Assembly: GCF_900163865.1 (NCBI RefSeq)
Contig: NZ_FUKU01000071.1
Coordinates: 1-64,000, forward strand
DNA: 64,000 nt
Direction: 5' to 3'
DNA from: Sphingobacterium sp. JB170
Lineage (GTDB): Bacteria; Bacteroidota; Bacteroidia; Sphingobacteriales; Sphingobacteriaceae
Within the stretch, counting starts at the first letter, position 1, and each line of letters opens with the position of its first letter. The notes below the pieces were generated by a model. The model was given only the letters and a program-made list of their open reading frames with translations. It was not told the DNA's origin and did not search any database. The position numbers were made by a program, and so were the translations under genes. Of this stretch, positions 17,512-24,204 are shown in pieces.

Positions 17512-17877
17512 ATGCAAACATTTTTAATTGTCCTGATTGTATTAGTAAGCGCCTTGTTAGGTTTGATTGTATTGGTTCAGAACCCGAAAGGCGGAGGGTT
17601 GTCGTCGGGATTTTCGGGTAGCTCCAACTTAATGGGCGTACAACGTACCGGAGATTTTTTAGAGAAAGGAACTTGGGGACTAGCAATTGGCTTGATGGTA
17701 TTTTGTATAGCCCTGAATATACTCGGTCCTTCTGCTGGAAGCTCTTCAGCTGGCGGCTTAGGAAGCCAAATTGAAGCGCCTGTACAAGCTCCGCCATTGA
17801 ATCTAAACAATGCGCCCGTGCAAGAACAAACACCTAGTGCAGCAGAGGTACCTGCAGCGACAGATTCAGCACAATAA
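17512..17877 (+). CDS. secG: Preprotein translocase subunit SecG
   Basis: SecG is the small membrane subunit of the SecYEG channel. The 121-residue protein has two membrane segments (about 2-22 and 52-73) joined by the diagnostic loop VQNPKGGGLSSGFSG (about 24-38). A Pro/Ala/Gln-rich tail follows (about 80-121), which is longer than in E. coli but usual in Bacteroidota. It lies 12 bp downstream of the TPR-like gene and ends the operon at a clear terminator. Confidence 0.94.
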   Translation: MQTFLIVLIVLVSALLGLIVLVQNPKGGGLSSGFSGSSNLMGVQRTGDFLEKGTWGLAIGLMVFCIALNILGPSAGSSSAGGLGSQIEAPVQAPPLNLNNAPVQEQTPSAAEVPAATDSAQ

Positions 17878-17901
17878 AACGCCGTTTATAAAGATACCAA
17901 T

Positions 17902-17934
17902 AGCTTCACATAACTTTTATGTGGAGCTTTTCTG
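17902..17934 (+). terminator. Intrinsic terminator after secG
   Basis: An 11-bp stem (17902-17912 with 17918-17928, one G-U pair, short loop) is followed by TTTTCTGTTTT. It ends the miaB-secG cluster. Confidence 0.85.
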
Positions 17935-17957
17935 TTTTAAGTGACAGGTTGGCACAG

Positions 17958-17972
17958 CAGTGCTATGCACTG
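17958..17972. promoter_or_regulatory. Palindrome upstream of groESL, possible activator site
   Basis: A perfect 6+6-bp palindrome with a 3-bp centre (CAGTGCTATGCACTG) lies about 70 bp upstream of the groES -24/-12 promoter candidate. The position and symmetry would suit an enhancer-binding protein. Identity of the binding factor is inference only. Confidence 0.35.
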
Positions 17973-18027
17973 TCAATTTTGATGACCCAAAAGTGCAAAA
18001 ATGGCAAGAAATATCTCCTTTTTTCAT

Positions 18028-18045
18028 TTGGCATAGTTGGTGCTA
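18028..18045 (+). promoter_or_regulatory. Candidate -24/-12 (sigma-54) promoter of groESL
   Basis: TTGGCATAGTTGGTGCTA has GG at 18030-18031 and GC at 18042-18043, exactly 10 bp apart, and keeps TTGGCA and TGCT of the sigma-54 consensus. The expected start near 18055 gives a 36-nt leader to the groES ATG. No CIRCE element or TAnnTTTG motif is seen upstream of groES. Confidence 0.6.
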
Positions 18046-18090
18046 TTACTATGGTAAGTTAAAGTTAGTATAAAATAAAACTAGATAATT

Positions 18091-18366
18091 ATGGCATTAA
18101 ACATTAAACCTATTGGAGACCGAGTGGTAGTAGAAGCCGCTCCTGCAGAGGAAAAGACAGCATCAGGACTTTACATTCCGGACACAGCCAAAGAAAAACC
18201 ATCTCAAGGTGTAGTCGTTGCGGTTGGAACGGGAAAACCCGAAGAACCTCTTACCGTTCAAGTAGGTGATAAAATTTTATATGGTAAGTACGCTGGAACA
18301 GAAATCACATATGAAGGGAAAGAGTATTTGATTATGCGTGAGACGGACATTTACGCGGTATTATAA
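18091..18366 (+). CDS. groES: Co-chaperonin GroES
   Basis: This 91-residue protein is the lid of the GroEL folding chamber. It has the opening IKPIGDRVVVE, the mobile loop around EEKTASGLYIPDTAKEKP (residues 20-37) and the closing LIMRETDIYAVL. groEL follows after about 100 bp without an obvious separate promoter. A sigma-54-like promoter lies upstream. Confidence 0.97.
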   Translation: MALNIKPIGDRVVVEAAPAEEKTASGLYIPDTAKEKPSQGVVVAVGTGKPEEPLTVQVGDKILYGKYAGTEITYEGKEYLIMRETDIYAVL

Positions 18367-18468
18367 TAAAAGTTCATAGTAGATTAAAATAGAGAATAAT
18401 TCAGCCGGGCCCGGACAATATCGTTTCTTAGCTCGTGCTTGACTTCGATCAAAAAAATAATAATAAAA

Positions 18469-20106
18469 ATGGCAAAACAAGTAAGATATAATGTTGAAGC
18501 TCGTGACGCACTGAAAAAAGGTGTTGATATACTAGCAAATGCGGTTAAGGTAACTTTAGGCCCTAAAGGTCGTAATGTAATTATCGAGAAAAAATTTGGT
18601 TCACCGATGATTACTAAAGATGGTGTTACCGTAGCGAAAGAAATTGATTTAAAAGACGCACTAGAAAACATGGGTGCTCAGATGGTCAAAGAAGTTGCTT
18701 CGAAGACTGCTGATCAAGCAGGTGACGGTACAACGACAGCTACAGTTCTAGCGCAAGCTATTATTGCTCCAGGTTTAAAATCTGTTGCCGCGGGTGCTAA
18801 TCCAATGGATTTGAAACGTGGTATCGACAAAGCGGTTGCTGCGGTTGTACGTAATTTAAAGAGCCAGTCACAAGAAGTTGGCACTGATAACAATAAAATC
18901 AAACAAGTTGCTACGATTTCAGCAAATAACGATGACGTAATCGGTGCTTTGATTGCGGAAGCAATGGAAAAAGTAGGTAACGATGGTGTTATCACTGTTG
19001 AGGAAGCAAAAGGAACGGAGACGGAAGTTAAAACTGTAGAAGGTATGCAGTTTGACCGTGGTTATTTATCACCTTACTTTGTTACTAATTCAGACAAAAT
19101 GGAGGTTGATTTAGAGACCCCTTATATCTTGATTTACGACAAGAAGATCAGCAACATGAAAGAATTGCTACCTATCTTGGAAAAACAAGTACAAACTGGT
19201 AAACCATTATTGATTATTGCTGAAGACCTTGACGGCGAAGCGTTGGCTACATTAGTAGTTAATAAAATTCGCGGTTCACTGAAAGTGGCGGCTGTTAAAG
19301 CGCCTGGATTTGGAGATCGTCGTAAAGCTATGTTAGAGGATATCGCAATCTTAACTGGTGGTACCGTGATTTCTGAAGAAAGAGGATACAAATTAGAGAA
19401 TGCGGAGCTTTCTGACTTAGGTCAAGCAGAGAAAGTTGTTGTTGACAAAGATAACACAACAATCATCAACGGTTCTGGTGTGGCGGACGATATCCAAGCA
19501 CGTGTTGCTCAAATTCGTACACAAATCGAGACAACTTCTTCGGAATACGATCGCGAGAAATTGCAAGAGCGTCTTGCTAAACTTGCCGGTGGTGTTGCTG
19601 TACTTTACGTTGGTGCAACTACCGAAGTAGAGATGAAAGAAAAGAAAGATCGTGTTGACGATGCTTTACATGCAACGCGCGCAGCCGTTGAAGAAGGAAT
19701 TGTTGCCGGTGGTGGTGTTGCCTTTATCCGTTCTACATCTGCGTTATCTGATCTAAAAGGAGCGAACGAAGATGAATCAATTGGAATCGATATAATCAGA
19801 CGCGCAATTGAAGAGCCTCTTCGCCAAATCTGTAACAACGCTGGTATCGAAGGTGCTGTCATCGTACAAAAGGTTAAAGAAGGTACAGAAGACTTTGGTT
19901 ACAATGCACGTACCGATGTTTACGAGAACTTGATCGGTGCAGGTGTGATTGATCCGACTAAAGTTTCGCGTGTAGCATTAGAAAATGCAGCTTCTATTGC
20001 ATCGATGTTGTTAACAACAGAATGTGTGTTAGCTGATGAGCCAGAAGAAAATCCTGTAAGTGCCGGTGCCCCTCCAATGGGTGGCGGAATGCCAGGGATG
20101 ATGTAA
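18469..20106 (+). CDS. groEL: Chaperonin GroEL (Hsp60)
   Basis: This is a 545-residue chaperonin subunit with the standard length and motifs: an N-terminal equatorial domain with VTLGPKGRNVIIEKKFGSP, the ATP site DGVTV and GDGTTTATVLA, the apical domain, and the GGM-type C-terminal tail MGGGMPGMM. The ATG at 18469 (MAKQVRYN) is the family start. An in-frame TTG 30 bp upstream is not used. It forms the folding chamber with GroES and is co-transcribed with it. A strong terminator follows. Confidence 0.98.
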   Translation: MAKQVRYNVEARDALKKGVDILANAVKVTLGPKGRNVIIEKKFGSPMITKDGVTVAKEIDLKDALENMGAQMVKEVASKTADQAGDGTTTATVLAQAIIAPGLKSVAAGANPMDLKRGIDKAVAAVVRNLKSQSQEVGTDNNKIKQVATISANNDDVIGALIAEAMEKVGNDGVITVEEAKGTETEVKTVEGMQFDRGYLSPYFVTNSDKMEVDLETPYILIYDKKISNMKELLPILEKQVQTGKPLLIIAEDLDGEALATLVVNKIRGSLKVAAVKAPGFGDRRKAMLEDIAILTGGTVISEERGYKLENAELSDLGQAEKVVVDKDNTTIINGSGVADDIQARVAQIRTQIETTSSEYDREKLQERLAKLAGGVAVLYVGATTEVEMKEKKDRVDDALHATRAAVEEGIVAGGGVAFIRSTSALSDLKGANEDESIGIDIIRRAIEEPLRQICNNAGIEGAVIVQKVKEGTEDFGYNARTDVYENLIGAGVIDPTKVSRVALENAASIASMLLTTECVLADEPEENPVSAGAPPMGGGMPGMM

Positions 20107-20129
20107 GGCTAAATCTTAGATAAAATACG

Positions 20130-20162
20130 GGCCCCGGAATTATTCGGGGCCTTTATTTTTTT
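20130..20162 (+). terminator. Intrinsic terminator of groESL
   Basis: A GC-rich 7-bp stem (20130-20136 with 20145-20151) is followed by TTTATTTTTTT. It lies 23 bp past the groEL stop. Confidence 0.9.
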
Positions 20163-20286
20163 AATTTCTTGAGATGCGTTCGGAACAATTTTTCAGCTAA
20201 AATGCTCTTTCCTCGCTTTAAAATGAAAATAGCTTCTGTATTTTCGTGAAATTAATTATTAACTTTAATGATCATAAGAACCTAAT

Positions 20287-20793
20287 ATGCAAAAATACTA
20301 TTATACAGATGGCGCAAAAAGTTTTGGACCATTCTCGATTGACGAACTGAAAACCAAAGGTATAACTGGGGATACCTACGTATGGATGGAAGGGATGGCA
20401 AATTGGGCATTAGCGAAAACTATCCCAGAATTGGCTGCTGCGTTAGGGCAGAGCGACCAACCCTATTATACTGCTAATGCAGGAGTGCCTCCGCAGTTTT
20501 CTCCAATTCAACAACAGCAGAATACGACTTTCGGTCGCCCTGCCGGAGGGAACCCACCTAAGAATTACCTTGTAGAGACTATTCTAACCACGATCTTCTG
20601 TTGTTGGCCACTAGGGATACCATCGATTATATATGCAGCACGAGTCGAGAAGAAATTTTATCGCGGAGACATAGCAGGTTCGGAGATAGATTCGGCCAAC
20701 GCGAAGAAATGGATGACAATAAATATTATTGCATGCGTAGTGGTGTGGCTCTTCTACGGCGCCCTTCTGGTTTTTGGCGTTTTTGCCACATAG
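20287..20793 (+). CDS. GYF_2 and dispanin (CD225)-like membrane protein
   Basis: This 168-residue protein has an N-terminal GYF_2 domain (about 1-55, YYYTDGAKSFGPFSIDELK followed by VWMEGMANW), a Pro/Gln linker and a C-terminal CD225/dispanin-type region (about 95-168). The C-terminal region contains two membrane segments around TTIFCCWPLGIPSIIYAA and INIIACVVVWLFYGALL. Bacterial dispanins have no firm function. The GYF_2 domain probably binds peptides or lipids on the cytoplasmic side. The next gene (DUF2752) is 16 bp away and likely works with it. Confidence 0.88.
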   Translation: MQKYYYTDGAKSFGPFSIDELKTKGITGDTYVWMEGMANWALAKTIPELAAALGQSDQPYYTANAGVPPQFSPIQQQQNTTFGRPAGGNPPKNYLVETILTTIFCCWPLGIPSIIYAARVEKKFYRGDIAGSEIDSANAKKWMTINIIACVVVWLFYGALLVFGVFAT

Positions 20794-20809
20794 ATAGTAT
20801 GTTTTCTAC

Positions 20810-21208
20810 ATGTTAGAAAAAATGTTGTACGGTCGGTATAGGTATTTATGGTACTTAGTGGGTACGGGAATAGCTACAGTTTTGATAGCCATCTACTATA
20901 AATACAACCCCGCTGAATATCTGTTCTTTCCTAAATGTCCCGTAAAGGAGCTCTCCGCACTAGATTGTCCCGGATGCGGATCGCAGCGTGCCATCCATAG
21001 TTTATTACATGGCGATTTTCGTAGTGCTTTTGAATACAACGCACTGCTACTGCCATTTATGCCGTATTTAGCGCTCGGTTTTGGCTTTCAACTCGTCAAA
21101 AATCCGGGTCGGCGTCAGCTATTCTGGCGCAAGGTGCTGTACGGTGAGTGGGCCATTAAGGTTGTAAGCGTTGTTGTAATTCTTTATGTTATTTTTCGAA
21201 ACCTATAA
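20810..21208 (+). CDS. DUF2752 membrane protein
   Basis: This 132-residue protein has membrane segments at about 13-30, 75-92 and 112-130 and the DUF2752 signature CPGCGSQRAIHSLLHGDF (about residues 55-72). The function is unknown. The four Cys/Gly-rich residues of the signature are present. It is 16 bp behind the GYF_2/dispanin gene. From memory, such pairing recurs in Bacteroidota, suggesting a small membrane complex. Confidence 0.88.
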   Translation: MLEKMLYGRYRYLWYLVGTGIATVLIAIYYKYNPAEYLFFPKCPVKELSALDCPGCGSQRAIHSLLHGDFRSAFEYNALLLPFMPYLALGFGFQLVKNPGRRQLFWRKVLYGEWAIKVVSVVVILYVIFRNL

Positions 21209-21410
21209 AAATCGAGGTAAATTAGTTTACCGATGGGAGATACGGTGGGTTCGTTTATGTGCACGGGGTCTTGGTGGCTGGATGTGTACTGAAAGTAAAC
21301 GCTTCATTAGTTAAGTTACTATGATGTTGTGTTATGATGGTAAGTTGTAGTTTCAATATGTTATTCCACCTAGCCGATTACGGTGATCGGTGGGTTCGCG
21401 GGGATTTTCT

Positions 21411-22523
21411 ATGAAAAAAATATTTGTTCGAATGATACAAGTTTTATTAGTTCTTTTAGTGCTGCTAGTTATAGGTACGTTTACTTACCTACAGCACGCT
21501 CGTTTTGGTGATCATTCTTCCGGAGCAAGGCTTGAACGTATGCAAAATGCGCCCACATACAAAGATGGTGCTTTTCATAATGTGGAAAATACGCCAATGA
21601 CACCCGAAGGAGTTACCACACTGGAAATGCTTCAAGGGTTCTTTTTTGATAAGGACAAACGTAATGTCCCAAAGGACACGATACCGGTGAAGCAAACAGA
21701 TCTTAAAAGTTTGCCGCTCGACAGTAATTTGTATGTGTGGTTCGGGCACTCTTCGTATTACCTCCAGCTCGACGGAAAGCGCATTTTAGTGGATCCCGTA
21801 TTTAGCAAATATGCAACACCGGTAAGGATTAGTGTGCGCGCTTTTGATTACCAGTACGAATATACAGCAGAGGATATGCCCGAGATTGATATTATGGTTA
21901 TTACCCACGATCATTGGGACCATCTTGATTATAATACTTTCAAAAAATTACAGCATAAGGTTAAGCATATTGTTACTGGCCTGGGTGTGGGTAGTCACCT
22001 GGAGCGGTGGGACTTTCCTGCAGCAGACATCACCGAATTGTATTGGGGAGAAACAGCAAGCGTAAACGGACTTCAATTTACTTCCACCGTTGCCCGTCAT
22101 TTCTCCGGAAGAACATTTAAGCGCAACTCGACTTTATGGTCATCATTTGTGTTAAAGGGATCGCAGAATATTTTTCTTGGAGGCGACAGTGGGTACGGAA
22201 AACACTTTAAGGAGATTGGTGACAAGTATGGTCCCTTTGATTTTGCGATACTCGAGAATGGACAGTATAACCTGATGTGGAAATATATTCACATGATGCC
22301 CGAAGAGGTTGTTCTTGTAGCGGATGAATTGCAGGCCCGATATACAATACCTGTTCATTCAAGTAAATTTCCGCTTGCTAATCATGCATGGGATGAACCT
22401 TTAATTCGTGTGACAAAAGCAGCAAAAGAAAAGGGCGTGCGTATAATTACTCCAATGGTGGGCCAAGTCGTCAGTCTGCAAGATATTCACGTCAATAGGG
22501 AGTGGTGGAAGGGAATTCACTAA
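21411..22523 (+). CDS. MBL-fold metallo-hydrolase (NAPE-PLD/UlaG-like)
   Basis: This protein of about 370 residues has an N-terminal membrane anchor (about 8-26) and a metallo-beta-lactamase fold. The metal site HDHWDHLD (HxHxDH) is at about residues 165-172, followed by SSFVLKGSQNIFLGGDSGY, typical of the beta-lactamase-like branch that includes NAPE-PLD phospholipases and UlaG lactonases. It probably hydrolyses a phosphodiester or lactone at the membrane, and the substrate is unknown. ATG 21411 is chosen over an in-frame GTG at 21390 because it directly precedes the Lys-rich start of the anchor. Confidence 0.87.
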   Translation: MKKIFVRMIQVLLVLLVLLVIGTFTYLQHARFGDHSSGARLERMQNAPTYKDGAFHNVENTPMTPEGVTTLEMLQGFFFDKDKRNVPKDTIPVKQTDLKSLPLDSNLYVWFGHSSYYLQLDGKRILVDPVFSKYATPVRISVRAFDYQYEYTAEDMPEIDIMVITHDHWDHLDYNTFKKLQHKVKHIVTGLGVGSHLERWDFPAADITELYWGETASVNGLQFTSTVARHFSGRTFKRNSTLWSSFVLKGSQNIFLGGDSGYGKHFKEIGDKYGPFDFAILENGQYNLMWKYIHMMPEEVVLVADELQARYTIPVHSSKFPLANHAWDEPLIRVTKAAKEKGVRIITPMVGQVVSLQDIHVNREWWKGIH

Positions 22524-22562
22524 ACGACGGTCACCCGGCCTGTTTGCGTCTATAGAAATAAT

Positions 22563-22598
22563 AAAAGGGGGCTCAATCGTTAGATCAAGCCCCTTTTT
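22563..22598. terminator. Bidirectional terminator between the MBL hydrolase and susD
   Basis: An 11-bp stem (22563-22573 with 22588-22598, one mismatch) is flanked by A-run and T-run, so it can end transcription from both convergent genes. Confidence 0.85.
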
Positions 22599-22611
22599 AG
22601 GAATTTGAATT

Positions 22612-24183
22612 TTAATATCCTTCGTTTTGTGTTAAGTTCGGATTTACCGGGATTTGTTGACTTGGTATTGGATACACCAGGGTTTTTGGGTCCGGATCTG
22701 CCTGCTTTTCTTGCCACGGCTGAAGGAACTGTCCAAACCGAATTAGATCTTGCCTTCTCCAGCCTTCCCAATAGAGCTCTCGGGCACGTTCATCGAGCAA
22801 ATTCTCAAGCGTTAATGTGTTCAACGCTGGAACTCCTCTTGCAGTACGTATGCTATTCACTAAAGCCAAGGCCTCACTATCTGCTCCATTACCTCCTCTT
22901 AAGATTGCCTCGGCCTGCATTAAAATGATGTCTCCGTAGCGGTAAACCACCCAGTCATTGTTTCGTTGTCCGTTGCTAGCATAGTCGAATGCATACTTTA
23001 AGGGTCTAATTCCTGCTGTCTCTAATGTTGCCCCCGAGGTGCGTATGGTTACTTCTCTTGTGAACTTCAGTGCGGCGTTAGATGGGTTTCGTGCCATTAG
23101 CGGTTTATTGGTTGACCAATTATACTGCTGCCCCTCGAAAAATCCCACATTTTGGCGTTTAAAGCTTAGTTTTCTGTTGGAGGTGGTATCAGCTGGATAT
23201 TCGTAGTATATCCCCCTTCTTTCGTCCGTGTCGGTGAATTTGTCATAGTAATCCGATAGCGTACACCATCCGTTCCAGCCTCCTGGATTCATGTTGTAAT
23301 GTGCCACGGTATTCCAAGTTCTATCGACCGCACCCCCACGGATGCCATTTTCGTTGTAGAGCGTGAAGATATTTTCTGTTGATTTTTGATCGTTGTCGGG
23401 GGCGAAATTATCGAAGTATTTTCCTTTCGGGGAAATACTATAATTCCCCGAAGCAGTAATCTCCTTCGCTAGCGCAATCACCTGGTTCATATCCGAAGGA
23501 TCAAACGTAGGAGATTGACGATTGTTAAAGGTACCTCTATTTAAATGCACCTTCATCAGCAGAGCTCTTGCGGCATTTTTGCTTGCAACGTAGGCCGTTT
23601 TTGGACTTCCTTCAGGTAACGCGGGAATCGCTTCATTTAACTCGGTAACAATAAAATCCATTGCTTCGTCCGGATTCATCACGATCGGCGGGATTCGAAA
23701 ATCGTCTAGTGATTCGCCCTCACGTAACGGCGCAGCTCCAAATAGGTCAATAAAGTCAAATGTGGCTACCGCTCGAATAAACCGAGCCTCAGCGGCTTGC
23801 TGTTCTGAAGGATTAAATCTTAACACATTCGTCGCGTTGAATATTAGTGTACCTAAACTGACGAAGGTGTTATTCATATAACCATTGTCAGCATTCCATT
23901 CATGAAGGTGTATTGAGCGGTGCATCCCGTTGTCATCCCAGTCTCCTCCACGGGTCGGAGCCATTGCCGCATCCGTTGATATTTCCTGTAGTACCCACCG
24001 CTGTTCTTGTTGGTAGGGCGTATTGAAAGCTGAATAGGCCGATGTGAGTAGGGCGGCTGGATCAACAATTTCTCCACTACCTTCTTCGAGCTCCCCTCGA
24101 AACTCTTCCTCTAGCTTTGTACAAGATGAATTGAAGACCATAGTCCCCAATAATGTTATGTAAATTAAATATATAGATTTCAT
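22612..24183 (-). CDS. susD: SusD/RagB-family nutrient-binding outer-membrane lipoprotein
   Basis: This 523-residue lipoprotein has a signal ending in FNSSC (lipidated Cys about residue 21). SusD proteins bind glycans or peptides on the cell surface and act as the lid over the partner SusC channel. Visible family features are QEISTDAAMAPTRGGDWDDN, the TPR-like helical region (EARFIRAVATFDFIDLFG) and the C-terminal block VYRYGDIILMQAEAILRGG followed by LLDERARELYWEGWRRQDLIR. It is 21 bp behind susC on the same strand. No glycosidase or regulator is adjacent, so the substrate cannot be inferred. Gene symbol denotes the family only. Confidence 0.93.
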   Translation of the reverse strand: MKSIYLIYITLLGTMVFNSSCTKLEEEFRGELEEGSGEIVDPAALLTSAYSAFNTPYQQEQRWVLQEISTDAAMAPTRGGDWDDNGMHRSIHLHEWNADNGYMNNTFVSLGTLIFNATNVLRFNPSEQQAAEARFIRAVATFDFIDLFGAAPLREGESLDDFRIPPIVMNPDEAMDFIVTELNEAIPALPEGSPKTAYVASKNAARALLMKVHLNRGTFNNRQSPTFDPSDMNQVIALAKEITASGNYSISPKGKYFDNFAPDNDQKSTENIFTLYNENGIRGGAVDRTWNTVAHYNMNPGGWNGWCTLSDYYDKFTDTDERRGIYYEYPADTTSNRKLSFKRQNVGFFEGQQYNWSTNKPLMARNPSNAALKFTREVTIRTSGATLETAGIRPLKYAFDYASNGQRNNDWVVYRYGDIILMQAEAILRGGNGADSEALALVNSIRTARGVPALNTLTLENLLDERARELYWEGWRRQDLIRFGQFLQPWQEKQADPDPKTLVYPIPSQQIPVNPNLTQNEGY

Positions 24184-24204
24184 ATCTGTAAGTTCTTATT
24201 CGAG

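Noticed and set aside
17949..17964. A second TTGGCAC ... TGCT sequence upstream of groES as another sigma-54 promoter
   Set aside because: GG and GC are only 9 bp apart, one short of the strict spacing. It overlaps the palindrome and fits better as part of a binding site.
18405..18414. CCGGGCCCGG palindrome between groES and groEL
   Set aside because: It is a short 10-bp palindrome with no loop or U-run. It is unlikely to terminate transcription and no known site matches.
18714..19862. Open frames on the minus strand inside groEL
   Set aside because: They lie antisense to a highly conserved gene and have biased composition with no domain, so they are shadows of codon usage.
21216..21231. 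Terminator after the DUF2752 gene
   Set aside because: It is a 6-bp AT-rich stem with no U-run, too weak to call.
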